From Arenibacter certesii DSM 19833 (GTDB lineage Bacteria; Bacteroidota; Bacteroidia; Flavobacteriales; Flavobacteriaceae): a DNA stretch of 64,000 nucleotides. The position numbers were made by a program, and so were the translations under genes. Below, piece after piece: positions 35,907-45,277 of this stretch (positions within the stretch are counted from its first letter, which is position 1; each line of letters begins with the position of its first letter). The stretch covers positions 1 through 64,000 of the forward strand of contig NZ_AUCB01000023.1 in assembly GCF_000429545.1 (NCBI RefSeq), given 5' to 3'. A model generated the notes under the pieces. It was not told where the DNA came from. It searched no databases and saw nothing but the letters and a program-made list of their open reading frames with translations.

Positions 35907-37451
35907 ATGAACAAGATAACAATACTTTGGGTAGATGATGAAATAGATTTGTTAAAACCACATATTCTTTTTTTAGAAAACAAAAATTATGAAGTAGTCC
36001 CCTGTTTAAGTGGAAGAGAGGCATTGGAAACATTAAAAGAGAAGCGAGTAGACATCGTTTTTCTTGATGAGAATATGCCCGGAATATCTGGATTGGAAAC
36101 TTTAAACGAAATAAAAGAAACTCATGGCTCCCTCCCCGTAGTTATGATTACAAAAAGCGAGGAAGAACTAATAATGGAAGAGGCTATTGGTTCCAAAATT
36201 GCAGATTACTTGATAAAACCAGTGAATCCAAATCAAATTCTATTATCCCTAAAAAAGAATTTAGACCATTCCCGCCTAGTATCTGAAAAGACCACAGCCA
36301 ACTATCAACAAGAATTTCGTAAAATAGCCATGGATCTCAGCATGGTAGATAGTCACGAAGAATGGGCAGAACTATATAAAAAATTGATCTACTGGGAGCT
36401 GCGACTAGAGGAAATAGAGGATTCTGGGATGTTCGAAATATTGGAATCTCAAAAAACAGAGGCCAACAGACAGTTTGGAAAGTTTATAGACAATCATTAC
36501 CAAGATTGGTTTCAAAATAAGGATGCACCTATTATGTCGCACACCTTGTTCGGCAAATTAATTCAACCGGAAATAACGGATCGTAAAACTCTCTTAATTG
36601 TAATAGACAACCTTAGATATGATCAATGGATGGCCTTTGAGACTACTTTAAACACCTATTATAGAAAGCAAAAGGAAACTCCTTATTATAGCATCCTCCC
36701 AACAGCAACCCAATATGCAAGAAATTCAATTTTTTCTGGACTCACTCCTTTAGAAATGGAAAAAAATTATCCGCATTGGTGGAAAAATGACACGGATGAC
36801 GGAGGTAAAAATCTTTACGAAAAGGAGTTTTTTGATGCGCAGTTGAAACGATCAAAGTTAGACCTAAAGTGGGAATACCATAAAATAAGTAGCCTAAAGC
36901 AAGGAAAGCAATTGGCACAGAATTTTAGATCTCAAAAAGATAACGACTTAACGGTTATCGTATATAATTTTGTGGATATGCTCTCTCATTCCAAAACCGA
37001 AATGGACGTTCTAAAAGAACTGGCTGCAGATGATAAAGCCTATAGATCCCTTACATTGAGTTGGTTTAAAAACTCACCACTACTAGAAATAATCCAACAA
37101 GCACAGCTATTGGGATTAAAACTAATTGTAACTACCGATCATGGTACTATTAATGTAAAACAACCTTCTAAAGTAATTGGGGACAGGGAAACCAGCCTGA
37201 ACCTAAGATATAAGACTGGTAAAAGCCTTACCTATGAAGGAAAAGATGTTTTTGAAGCAAAAGATCCAAAGAAGCTATATTTGCCAACTATTAACGTTAG
37301 CAGCTCCTTTATATTCGCTAAAAACGATTTGTTCTTTGCCTATCCAAATAACTACAACCACTACGTTAGCTATTACCGTAATACCTATCAACATGGAGGG
37401 GTTTCTTTGGAGGAAATGATTATACCGTTTGTGGTTTTGGAGCCTAAATAA
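35907..37451 (+). CDS. porX: PorX: response regulator with PglZ domain
   Basis: Response regulator of the type IX secretion system of Bacteroidota. The receiver domain (about residues 1-120) has the acidic pair VDDE, phospho-Asp in VFLDENMPG (about 54) and the Thr/Lys pair MITKS and IKPVNP. A linker is followed by an alkaline-phosphatase-superfamily PglZ domain (about 200-514) with metal-site motifs DNLRYDQW and TTDHGTINV. PorX proteins of this build are known to regulate T9SS genes and to hydrolyse oligonucleotides; the cognate kinase PorY is not in this window. It is followed by tsaE after 14 bases. Confidence 0.93.
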   Translation: MNKITILWVDDEIDLLKPHILFLENKNYEVVPCLSGREALETLKEKRVDIVFLDENMPGISGLETLNEIKETHGSLPVVMITKSEEELIMEEAIGSKIADYLIKPVNPNQILLSLKKNLDHSRLVSEKTTANYQQEFRKIAMDLSMVDSHEEWAELYKKLIYWELRLEEIEDSGMFEILESQKTEANRQFGKFIDNHYQDWFQNKDAPIMSHTLFGKLIQPEITDRKTLLIVIDNLRYDQWMAFETTLNTYYRKQKETPYYSILPTATQYARNSIFSGLTPLEMEKNYPHWWKNDTDDGGKNLYEKEFFDAQLKRSKLDLKWEYHKISSLKQGKQLAQNFRSQKDNDLTVIVYNFVDMLSHSKTEMDVLKELAADDKAYRSLTLSWFKNSPLLEIIQQAQLLGLKLIVTTDHGTINVKQPSKVIGDRETSLNLRYKTGKSLTYEGKDVFEAKDPKKLYLPTINVSSSFIFAKNDLFFAYPNNYNHYVSYYRNTYQHGGVSLEEMIIPFVVLEPK

Positions 37452-37465
37452 CATAGATTATAAAA

Positions 37466-37894
37466 ATGAGCAAAAAATACACCCAAGCACAAATAACAGA
37501 CGCAGCGCAATATATACTCGATGAATCCCAGTCAAAAACCCTCTGTTTTCATGGAGATATGGGAGCTGGCAAAACTACTTTGATTAAAGAATTGGTAAAA
37601 AAGCTGGGAGGAGGAACTACAAGTAGTAGTCCCACTTTTGGGATTGTTAACGAATATCATCATCATCAAAGTGGAGACGTTCTAGGCTATCACTTTGATT
37701 TCTATCGTTTGGAGAATGAGATGGAGGCATTAGACCTAGGCTTAGAAGACTATTTGTATTCCAATGCTTGGATATTTATGGAGTGGCCAGAAAAAATACC
37801 GTCTTTAATACCAGCCAATACAACACATATTTATATTACTATTTTAGATGAGAAAACAAGAAGTTTGGTTATTGCACAAGATTCTGGACAGTAA
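37466..37894 (+). CDS. tsaE: tRNA threonylcarbamoyladenosine synthesis ATPase
   Basis: Small P-loop ATPase required for t6A modification of ANN-reading tRNAs. The Walker A motif is GDMGAGKTTLIKE (about residues 30-42), the switch THR/Ser region SSSPTFGIVNEY follows, and the Walker-B-like HFDFYRLE lies near 74. 142 residues, normal. It follows porX by 14 bases and is probably in the same transcript; porX next to tsaE is a frequent arrangement in Flavobacteriia. Confidence 0.94.
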   Translation: MSKKYTQAQITDAAQYILDESQSKTLCFHGDMGAGKTTLIKELVKKLGGGTTSSSPTFGIVNEYHHHQSGDVLGYHFDFYRLENEMEALDLGLEDYLYSNAWIFMEWPEKIPSLIPANTTHIYITILDEKTRSLVIAQDSGQ

Positions 37895-38172
37895 AAACCA
37901 ACAGATACAAATTGCTTTGCCTAGCTAGATAGTAAATGATTATGGTGTAATGATTATAAATTTAATTAGCAGGTAATGGTAATATCTGGATGAGATTGGC
38001 ATACAAAGGACTGACTAAAATTTTATCATACTAAATTAAAAAACTCGGAAAAAAACAATCTTAAGAAACAAAAGGCCTTTAAAATGGAAGAAAACCAAAA
38101 GAAAAAATATTGTAATTTTGGAGCTTTAAGTTTCGAAGTTTTTCGGCGCTTACCAAGACAGCATTACAACCT

Positions 38173-39372
38173 ATGAATCCATACTCCTCACCATTTAGCA
38201 AGCAACAACTGCTTCCACAAGAAGAAACCTTGGAGATTCTCAAGCAAAAAGGAGAACTTTTTATTGGAATTCCCAAAGAAAACCAATTCCAGGAAAAACG
38301 TGTTTGCCTAACTCCAGATGCCGTAAACGCCATTACGGCCAATGGGCATCGGATTCTTATGGAGTCTGGTGCAGGGATGGGAGCAAATTACTTAGATGTT
38401 GAATATACCAATGCAGGAGCAGAAATTACCAGGGACACCAAGAAAGTCTTTGGATGTCCAATTATATTAAAGGTAGAACCCCCTACCCTGCAAGAAATTG
38501 AAATAATAAATCCACAAACTACTATTATTTCTGCATTGCAGATTAAAACCCAATGTAAGAAGTATTTTGAGGAACTGGCTAAAAAAAGAATTACTGCCAT
38601 TGCATTTGAATATATTAGGGACGATGAAGGCAAATACCCAGCTGTAAGATCATTAAGTGAGATTGCAGGAATCTCATCGGTTCTAATCGCTTCCGAAATC
38701 ATGGCAGCCACCAATAGAGGTAACGGGTTAATGTTTGGAAACATTAGTGGAGTGCCCCCGGTTGAAGTAGTTATAATAGGCGCAGGCACAGTTGGAGAAT
38801 TCGCAGCGAGATCTGCTTTGGGTTTGGGTGCCAATATAAAGATATTTGACAATTCAATAAGTAAATTAAGGAGCATACAGACCAACTTAAGGCAAACGGT
38901 TTACACTTCAACCATACAACCCAAGAACCTTTTAAAAGCCTTAAAACGGTGTGACGTAGCTATTGGAGCAACGCGTGGTAAAGATCGATCTCCAGTAGTA
39001 GTGTCGAATACCATGGTAGAACATATGAAAAAGGGTGCAGTAATTATTGATGTTAGTATTGACATGGGCGGCTGTTTTGAATCAAGCGAATTAACCACCC
39101 ATGACAATCCTATTGTAGTTAAAAATGGAGTGTTACATTACGGTGTTCCCAACATCCCTTCTAGATACCCTAAAACGGCCTCAATTTCTATTAGCAATAT
39201 TTTTACTCCTTATTTACTTAAAATTGGTGAGGACGGAGGGTTTGAAAATGCACTGCGTTTTGACAAAGGGCTTAGAAGTGGATTATATCTTTACCATGGT
39301 ATTTTAACCAACAAATCCGTTGGGGAATGGTTTGACCTTTCTTACAGCGATATTAATTTTCTTATATTTTAA
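38173..39372 (+). CDS. ald: Alanine dehydrogenase / NAD(P) transhydrogenase alpha family
   Basis: Reversible oxidative deamination of alanine to pyruvate with NAD. The family start FIGIPKENQFQEKRVCLTPDAV lies at about residue 34, the nucleotide loop is VIIGAGTVGEFAARSALGLGA (about 199-219), and VDVSIDMGGCFE matches the catalytic-region motif. The 30-residue N-terminal extension and the length (399) are longer than most alanine dehydrogenases but seen in Bacteroidota. The DUF4258-like gene begins three bases after its stop, indicating cotranscription. Confidence 0.88.
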   Translation: MNPYSSPFSKQQLLPQEETLEILKQKGELFIGIPKENQFQEKRVCLTPDAVNAITANGHRILMESGAGMGANYLDVEYTNAGAEITRDTKKVFGCPIILKVEPPTLQEIEIINPQTTIISALQIKTQCKKYFEELAKKRITAIAFEYIRDDEGKYPAVRSLSEIAGISSVLIASEIMAATNRGNGLMFGNISGVPPVEVVIIGAGTVGEFAARSALGLGANIKIFDNSISKLRSIQTNLRQTVYTSTIQPKNLLKALKRCDVAIGATRGKDRSPVVVSNTMVEHMKKGAVIIDVSIDMGGCFESSELTTHDNPIVVKNGVLHYGVPNIPSRYPKTASISISNIFTPYLLKIGEDGGFENALRFDKGLRSGLYLYHGILTNKSVGEWFDLSYSDINFLIF

Positions 39373-39375
39373 TTT

Positions 39376-39759
39376 ATGGCATTTTTAAAACGCTTGGGCT
39401 TTTATTTAATAGGCCTAGCTATTGGTATTGTATTTTTAACGGTATTCTTAAAGCAGAAAACCGAGGGCACTGGAACGGAATTTTGTTATTTCCCAAACTG
39501 CAGAACTTTAAAAGATATACGTAGCAAGGATATAACCTATTCCGATGCTATAAATTCACTACTGAAAGATAAAAAATTGGACAGTACTGATATAACTAAT
39601 TTTTTACACGATGGAAGTGTAGATTTTAAAAATAGCGACACTAAATCTTCACCGTGTAAGAGCTATTTAATAGAAGCCCCAGTAAACAACAGAAAAGCAA
39701 TCCTGAGAGTAAGTAATTGCCTTGAGAAAAGCATATTGGAGGAAGTCACCTTTCAATAG
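39376..39759 (+). CDS. Membrane-anchored DUF4258-like protein
   Basis: A 127-residue protein with one N-terminal membrane helix (about residues 6-26), a short linker, and an extracytoplasmic or cytoplasmic domain with two Cys pairs (FCYFPNC near 37-43; Cys near 94 and 115) typical of DUF4258-like proteins. Function unknown. It starts three bases after ald, suggesting cotranscription, and a strong bidirectional terminator follows. Confidence 0.65.
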   Translation: MAFLKRLGFYLIGLAIGIVFLTVFLKQKTEGTGTEFCYFPNCRTLKDIRSKDITYSDAINSLLKDKKLDSTDITNFLHDGSVDFKNSDTKSSPCKSYLIEAPVNNRKAILRVSNCLEKSILEEVTFQ

Positions 39760-39778
39760 GCGCTCATTTCTATTAAAA

Positions 39779-39821
39779 AAAGGGAAAGCGGCTTTGAATG
39801 AATCAAAGCCGCTTTCCCTTT
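39779..39821. terminator. Bidirectional intrinsic terminator
   Basis: A perfect 19-pair inverted repeat, beginning AAAGGGAAAGCGG at 39779 and ending CCGCTTTCCCTTT at 39821, with a five-base loop. T-rich flanks on both strands let it serve both the ald transcript and the convergent proline dehydrogenase gene. Confidence 0.92.
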
Positions 39822-39866
39822 ATATACGCTATGTAGCTCTTTTATAAGAACCGATTTAAGACCAAC

Positions 39867-41033
39867 TTATATTCGCCTTCTTTTTCGCTCCTTTTTCAGT
39901 AAAGTGAGCTCTCTGGAGGTTTGTCCCGCCACCGAAGTATTCTCTTCAGCTCTTCTAATTAAGTAGGGCATAACATCCTTAACAGGGCCAAACGGAAGAT
40001 ATTTTGCCACATTATACCCTCTATCGGAGAGATTATAGGAAATATGATCACTCATACCATAAAGTTGACCAAACCATACCCTTGGGTCGTTCTTCGCGAT
40101 ACTTTTTGCTTGCATCTGCTCCATAAGCAAATAGGAACTATTCTCATTATGGGTACCTGCAAAAAGAGACATGAGATCAAGATTGTCCAACATATAAGTA
40201 ACCACTTGGTTAAAATTTTCATCGGTAGCCTTTTTGGACGGGCAAATAGGGCTAGGATAACCATGTTCTTCTGCCCTATCATTTTCTTTTTCCATGTAAG
40301 CACCCCTTACCACCTTCATACCAATGTGAAAATGCTCTCTTTTGGCATCTTCATGGAGCTTTTTTAAATAATCCAAACGATCCCACCGATACGTCTGTAA
40401 GGTATTAAAAACAATTGCCTTCTTTTTATTGTATTTCCGCATCATCATCTCAACTAATTTATCTGCGGCATCTTGCATATAACTCTCCTCGGCATCAATT
40501 AGTAGTGAAACATCAAGATCATGTGCTTTTTTACACACCTTATCAAATCTATTGACCACGCGCTGCCATTCTTCCTCCTCTAAAAAAGTCAGTTGCTCAC
40601 CTTCGGTAATTTTTTGATATAATTTAAATCGACCAAAACCTGTAGGCTTAAAAACAGCAAAAGGAATCGCATCCTTTTCCTTTACAAAGTCTAGGGTTTT
40701 TAGCGTTTTCTCAAATGTATAATCCAACTGATTTTCCACTTGCTGGCCCTCCACAGAGTAGTCCAAAATAGTATACACCCCTTTTTCGAACATTCTATCG
40801 GCAACCACAAGACACTCCTCTTCATTGGTTCCACCGCAAAAATGATCAAACACCGTTGCTCTAATTAAACGTTCTACCGGTAGATTAGCCTTGATTGCAA
40901 AATTGGTAACTGCAGTACCAATTCTAACTAAAGGTTCATTCCCTATTAATTTAAAAAGGAAATATGCCCTTTCTAATTCTGAGTCGGTCTTTAAAGCAAA
41001 AGCCGTTGCAGTATCCTCAAAAAGATCCCTCAT
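39867..41033 (-). CDS. Proline dehydrogenase
   Basis: FAD enzyme that oxidises proline to pyrroline-5-carboxylate. The barrel motifs are visible: KVVRGAYMEKENDRAEEHGYPSPICPSK (about residues 237-264) and the catalytic-type LIRRAEENTSVAGQT near 358-372. 388 residues, a monofunctional PutA-type N-terminal equivalent; no fused P5C dehydrogenase. It is transcribed divergently from aroB, 93 bases away, an arrangement common in Flavobacteriia. Confidence 0.9.
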   Translation of the reverse strand: MRDLFEDTATAFALKTDSELERAYFLFKLIGNEPLVRIGTAVTNFAIKANLPVERLIRATVFDHFCGGTNEEECLVVADRMFEKGVYTILDYSVEGQQVENQLDYTFEKTLKTLDFVKEKDAIPFAVFKPTGFGRFKLYQKITEGEQLTFLEEEEWQRVVNRFDKVCKKAHDLDVSLLIDAEESYMQDAADKLVEMMMRKYNKKKAIVFNTLQTYRWDRLDYLKKLHEDAKREHFHIGMKVVRGAYMEKENDRAEEHGYPSPICPSKKATDENFNQVVTYMLDNLDLMSLFAGTHNENSSYLLMEQMQAKSIAKNDPRVWFGQLYGMSDHISYNLSDRGYNVAKYLPFGPVKDVMPYLIRRAEENTSVAGQTSRELTLLKKERKRRRI

Positions 41034-41126
41034 TTATGTGTTTTTATTAAGGATCCAAATATAAGTACTGATTTTGTATTCCTATCACAATAAATAGTGT
41101 TTATTTTGCTTTAAAATATTGCTATT

Positions 41127-42188
41127 ATGGATTCCATTATCACCGCTTCCTATGCGGTACATTTTAATGAAAAGGGGTATGAAATTTTAAATGACCAACT
41201 GGTAAAGAATAACTATTCTAAGCTATTTATTCTAGTTGACCAGAACACTCATAACCATTGTCTTCCAAGATTTATGGGGAATATTGAGGGAGAATATGAT
41301 TTTGAAATCATAGAGATAGAAGCGGGAGAAGTCAATAAAAATATTGAAACCTGCACCCAGGTTTGGGAGGTGCTATCCGAATTGGACGCCGACCGGAAGA
41401 GTGCCATGATTAATTTAGGTGGTGGCGTTGTGACCGATTTAGGAGGATTTGTAGCGTCTTGTTTTAAAAGAGGAATAGATTTCATCAACATCCCCACTAC
41501 CCTTTTGTCAATGGTAGATGCATCTGTTGGAGGAAAAACTGGAGTAGATTTAGGATCTTTAAAAAATCAGGTGGGAGTTATCAATCAACCACAATTGGTA
41601 TTGGTAGATCCCGAGTTTTTATACACTCTCAGTGAAAGGCAACTTCAAAGTGGTTTTGCAGAAATGTTGAAGCATGGTTTAATTTCCGATGCCAATTACT
41701 GGAATACCTTAAAGAATGTCACTAATTTTAATGCTTTAGATCCCCTTATTCATGCCTCTGTATCTATAAAAAACAACGTAGTAGTGCAAGATCCAACCGA
41801 GCAACACCTGAGAAAAATATTAAATTATGGACACACTTTGGGACATGCGGTTGAATCTTATTTCCTAGAAAGTTCAAACCACGAATTGTTGTTACACGGG
41901 GAAGCCATTGCAGTAGGTATGATACTCGAGGGCTATCTCTCTTATCAACTTACCGGACTTTCTGAACCTGATTTGGAAGATATTAAAACAACCTTCTTAA
42001 AGAGGTATAAGAAAGTTGCTTTTACCAAGAAAGATATTGAAGCCATTCTCACTTTGTTGAAGTTTGACAAGAAAAACTCTCATGGAAATATCAACTTTGT
42101 ACTATTGGAAAAAATCGGAAAACCGGCCATTGATGTTAAAGTGTCCTCAGAATTAATGCATGAGGCCTTTGAATATTACGCTAAATAG
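41127..42188 (+). CDS. aroB: 3-dehydroquinate synthase
   Basis: Second step of the shikimate pathway, converting DAHP to 3-dehydroquinate with NAD and a metal. The NAD-site GGGVVTDLGGFVAS (about 98-111), the TTLLSMVDASVGGKTGVD signature (about 123-140) and metal-ligand His residues in GYTLGHA-like HGEAIAVGM (about 254-262) are present. 353 residues. It begins the transcript divergent from proline dehydrogenase; a frameshifted remnant follows it. Confidence 0.95.
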   Translation: MDSIITASYAVHFNEKGYEILNDQLVKNNYSKLFILVDQNTHNHCLPRFMGNIEGEYDFEIIEIEAGEVNKNIETCTQVWEVLSELDADRKSAMINLGGGVVTDLGGFVASCFKRGIDFINIPTTLLSMVDASVGGKTGVDLGSLKNQVGVINQPQLVLVDPEFLYTLSERQLQSGFAEMLKHGLISDANYWNTLKNVTNFNALDPLIHASVSIKNNVVVQDPTEQHLRKILNYGHTLGHAVESYFLESSNHELLLHGEAIAVGMILEGYLSYQLTGLSEPDLEDIKTTFLKRYKKVAFTKKDIEAILTLLKFDKKNSHGNINFVLLEKIGKPAIDVKVSSELMHEAFEYYAK

Positions 42189-42243
42189 CATATTCACCTA
42201 CTAGAATCAGCGCTTTTGCAACACATTATTCGTTGTACGGTAA

Positions 42244-42610
42244 ATATATCTTAGTTTGGATTATACTAATAACCACCCTACAATAACTAGGGAAAAACAT
42301 CCAAATTTGATACGCAAACTAGTGGACTACAAAAAAATTAGACGAACAAGTGATATCGCTATGGCTAGTTGCTTATCCTTATGGATATGGGGACGAGGAT
42401 ATAATTACCTTTAAAAATCTGAAGGGGGAAAGTATAGAAGCGGTAGAAGTTAGGACCGAGAATAGTATTTATCTCGTAAAAATAAGCAACAGCCTTGCTA
42501 ATTTTATTTTTAATTTTGACGATGATAAAGAGCAACATAACATCCCAGACTTCCCCCTACATCAACATTACCTCCCACTTCCAGAAATGCTGGGATCGGG
42601 TGAAGAATAA
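42244..42610 (+). pseudogene. Frameshifted remnant after aroB
   Basis: Two open frames join if one base of an A7 run at 42331-42337 is dropped. The first gives IYLSLDYTNNHPTITREKHP and LVDYKK; the second continues LDEQVISLWLVAYPYGYGD, then ITFKNLKGESIEAVEVRTEN and NFIFNFDDDKEQ to a TAA at 42608. The joined product of about 122 residues is beta-rich and reads as the 3' end of a larger gene. I do not recognise the family. A real single-base loss at the homopolymer or a sequencing error would look alike. Confidence 0.55.
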
Positions 42611-42758
42611 TTAAAAATATTACCTTACTAAAAGTAGCCGTTAACTTTCGTTTACTAGCCGTTTATGGATGGCTTTTACTAAAAGGGGAATGAAAAATTC
42701 AGATCTACTTTAAGATAGAAACTATTTTTCGTATTTACACATCTTCTAATAAAAAAAA

Positions 42759-42783
42759 ATCCCATTCAAAATATGAATGGGAT
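42759..42783 (-). terminator. Intrinsic terminator of the Lrp gene
   Basis: A perfect 10-pair stem, ATCCCATTCA with TGAATGGGAT, five-base loop. Read on the minus strand it is followed by a run of T. It lies 21 bases past the Lrp stop. Confidence 0.88.
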
Positions 42784-42804
42784 GAATAATTAATTTGAAT
42801 CTTA

Positions 42805-43284
42805 CTATAGTTCATTAAAAATGGTATGCATTAAGCGCTTCTTATCGTTAATGCTTTCCTCTAATGAAATCATGGTCTCCGTTCTACTGATTCCATCTAT
42901 ATCATCTATTTTAAAAATGATATTTTTAGCATGATTAGTATCCTTCGCTCGGATTTTACAGAATATATTAAATTTTCCTGTTGTGATATGAGCTACGGTA
43001 ACATTGGGAATCTGGTTTAATCTCTCCAGAACAAATTTGGTCTGATGAGTTTTTTCAAGGAATATACCCACATAGGCAATAAAAGAGTACCCCAGCTTTA
43101 TATAATCCAATGTAAGTGAAGAGCCTCTTATAATTCCAGCCTCTTCCATTTTTTTCACACGTACATGCACCGTTCCCGCAGAGATCAATAATTTTTTCGC
43201 TATATCCGTAAATGGCGTCCTAGTGTTATCTATTAACATATCTAGGATTTGGTGGTCTATTTCGTCTAATTTTACTTTACTCAT
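42805..43284 (-). CDS. Lrp/AsnC-family transcriptional regulator
   Basis: A 159-residue regulator: winged helix-turn-helix (about residues 1-60, KLDEIDHQILDMLIDN onward with the LLISAGTVHVRVKKMEEAGII recognition helix) and a C-terminal RAM ligand-sensing domain with the Gly-containing GKFNIFCKIRAKDTNH loop. I start at the ATG at 43284 (MSKVKLDE); an open frame goes ten codons further but opens with unconserved sequence. Target genes are not evident, though the M14 peptidase gene lies upstream on the same strand. A terminator follows. Confidence 0.92.
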   Translation of the reverse strand: MSKVKLDEIDHQILDMLIDNTRTPFTDIAKKLLISAGTVHVRVKKMEEAGIIRGSSLTLDYIKLGYSFIAYVGIFLEKTHQTKFVLERLNQIPNVTVAHITTGKFNIFCKIRAKDTNHAKNIIFKIDDIDGISRTETMISLEESINDKKRLMHTIFNEL

Positions 43285-43394
43285 CAGTATTAAATTTAAA
43301 TGCAAAAATAACAAATAATCGAATTAAATGTAATGAATGTGTCATTTTTATATGAAATGTGTAAGAATTTTGGATATTTAAAAAGCATCCCGAT

Positions 43395-44498
43395 TTATTT
43401 GAGCACATTTATAAGGTTTGGAGTTTTTTGGATAACCTCTAAGTCCTTAGAATTTAAGCAATTATATGTTTTGTGACCATAGAACCCACTTAAATCTCCT
43501 ATTTTCTCCAATTTTGGTACAAATTCAATTTTACTTCCAACTAAGGTTTCAACATATAGAATACCCACACTTTCCCCTGCGCTATATTTAGCATCCAAAT
43601 GATCCATATTATGAATAATTATATCAAAGAATAATTTGCTATTTTCTGGTATATCAAAATACGGATCCATTGAAAATTTTTCAATTTTATTCCTTGCAAT
43701 AGTTTCGATTGCCTCCATCAAAGCGATAAAAATATAATATCGAGTTTGCTCGCGTTCATAGTCATCCGGATAGTGACCAGATTCAAAGAGAATGGTAGGA
43801 GTACCTAACATTTGAAACGCATCCCCCACACAATTACTGTTAAACGAGTCATCATACCTTCCCACATGTCCTGGAATTAACTTATGCAAGGCAACATTCA
43901 TAGCTACAATTAACCTCATTGCCACTTCTCTATTTTCAGAGATACTTCTTTCTGGATCACTAGCAGGCGCTAAAAACGAAACCGTTGCCGGCATGGATGT
44001 CGCCCCAACATTAAAAATAGTTCGCTGATCGTGTAAATTAAAACAATAGTCAGGTTTAAAATCATCATACACCTCCCTTAACACTACACTCTCTGGCTGC
44101 GTTCTCTCTTGAGCATCTCTGTTTAAATCTACCCAATTTGCATTGACCCGAGTATAAGCCAATGCGCCATCTGGATTTAATATAAGAATTATTTTTAGGG
44201 TACAATTTTCTAAAATAACAGAAGCAAGATCCGAGCCTTCTTTTAATAGATTAATTAAATCCAGAACAGCTTTTGTGGTGGTAGATTCATTTCCATGCAT
44301 TTGTGACCACATAAGAATACGGGTTTTTCCCGTCCCTATGGTAATTGTTTTTATAGGTAGGCCTTGAACGGATTTACCAACAATGGAAACTAGAAAGACA
44401 GATGGAAGAGATTCCAAAAATGGCTCAACATCATTATTGGTAACAACCCTTCCTTCTACCTGGTTTACTTTAACAGCACTGTAATTATATTTAAACAT
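43395..44498 (-). CDS. M14-family zinc carboxypeptidase
   Basis: A 367-residue metallocarboxypeptidase-type protein. Zinc ligands are readable: His and Glu in QMHGNESTT (about residues 68-76) and a later His in NLHDQRT (about 155); the DLNRDAQ motif for the substrate Asn/Arg is near 125. The catalytic Glu appears in LFESGHYPDD near 236. There is no signal peptide, so a cytosolic peptidase or amidase acting on peptides or muropeptides is likely. It is preceded by a possible -7/-33 promoter and followed by the Lrp gene on the same strand, 110 bases on. Confidence 0.82.
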   Translation of the reverse strand: MFKYNYSAVKVNQVEGRVVTNNDVEPFLESLPSVFLVSIVGKSVQGLPIKTITIGTGKTRILMWSQMHGNESTTTKAVLDLINLLKEGSDLASVILENCTLKIILILNPDGALAYTRVNANWVDLNRDAQERTQPESVVLREVYDDFKPDYCFNLHDQRTIFNVGATSMPATVSFLAPASDPERSISENREVAMRLIVAMNVALHKLIPGHVGRYDDSFNSNCVGDAFQMLGTPTILFESGHYPDDYEREQTRYYIFIALMEAIETIARNKIEKFSMDPYFDIPENSKLFFDIIIHNMDHLDAKYSAGESVGILYVETLVGSKIEFVPKLEKIGDLSGFYGHKTYNCLNSKDLEVIQKTPNLINVLK

Positions 44499-44524
44499 CT
44501 GACTATTTAATATGGAATTGACGA

Positions 44525-44552
44525 CAAATATACTTTCATTTTAAATTACAAA
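44525..44552 (-). promoter_or_regulatory. Possible promoter of the M14 peptidase gene
   Basis: Minus-strand TATATTTG (44525-44532) fits the Bacteroidota -7 consensus TAnnTTTG, with a TTTG (44549-44552) 16 bases upstream. The spacing is slightly short of the usual range. The predicted transcript start is about 20 bases before the start codon. Confidence 0.4.
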
Positions 44553-44792
44553 TGTAAATCGTAAATTTACTTTTGTAAACAAATAACGCCTAGGTACGCT
44601 TAAGTATTGTTACATCTGTAACGACTCATAACGCAAGTATACACAAAATCTATAATTAATGTTTAAATTCTTTATATTCACCATTTTACATTACTTTATT
44701 TAAATCTTTAATTTATTGAAAAATAGTAATTTACATACTATTTACTTATCTACTAATTTTTAATTTATTACTTTTGAATCAATTAATTTACA

Positions 44793-45167
44793 ATGATAAA
44801 CAACCTGGACTTTATTAAAAGAATAGAAAGGATACTTAAGTTCTACGACCTTTCCGCCTCAATTTTTGCGGATAAAATTGGCGTACAACGCTCTAGCATC
44901 TCTCACCTTTTATCGGGCAGAAATAAACCAAGTTTGGATTTTGTAATGAGAACGGCAGAAGCTTTCCCTGAAGTAGATCTTTACTGGCTGCTCTACGGAA
45001 AAGGCTCTTTTCCACACAAACCAAAGTCTCCTTCACCTACAGTTACTCCAACCTCAGGATCGATTACGACGGAGGCAAAAAAAACCGCTCCTTCAGGTGC
45101 GGGGACAGTAGAGAAAATAATTATTTTTTATAGAGACGGTAGCTTTAAAGCGTATACCGAAAAGTAA
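44793..45167 (+). CDS. XRE-family transcriptional regulator
   Basis: A 124-residue protein with an N-terminal helix-turn-helix of the XRE/Cro type (about residues 8-62: FYDLSASIFADKIGVQRSSISHLLSGRNKPS). A Pro/Thr/Ser-rich linker (about 70-102) leads to a short C-terminal KIIIFYRDGSFKAYTEK segment. This form, HTH plus linker plus short beta tail, is common in Flavobacteriia; DNA targets are unknown. It is preceded by a 290-base AT-rich region with nothing else recognised. Confidence 0.85.
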   Translation: MINNLDFIKRIERILKFYDLSASIFADKIGVQRSSISHLLSGRNKPSLDFVMRTAEAFPEVDLYWLLYGKGSFPHKPKSPSPTVTPTSGSITTEAKKTAPSGAGTVEKIIIFYRDGSFKAYTEK

Positions 45168-45277
45168 AATTCATTAACACATATTAGAATATACTTATCC
45201 AAAAACCCTTATCGGATTGCGGTTAATTTGTGGTATTTTTGAGGATTTATAATCCCTAAAACCATTATTTTTGCGCT

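Noticed and set aside
38084-38176. A 30-residue frame overlapping the ald start as an ATGA stop-start
   Set aside because: A TAnnTTTG-like element (38113-38120) lies within it, so transcription may begin after its start; the peptide is not gene-like.
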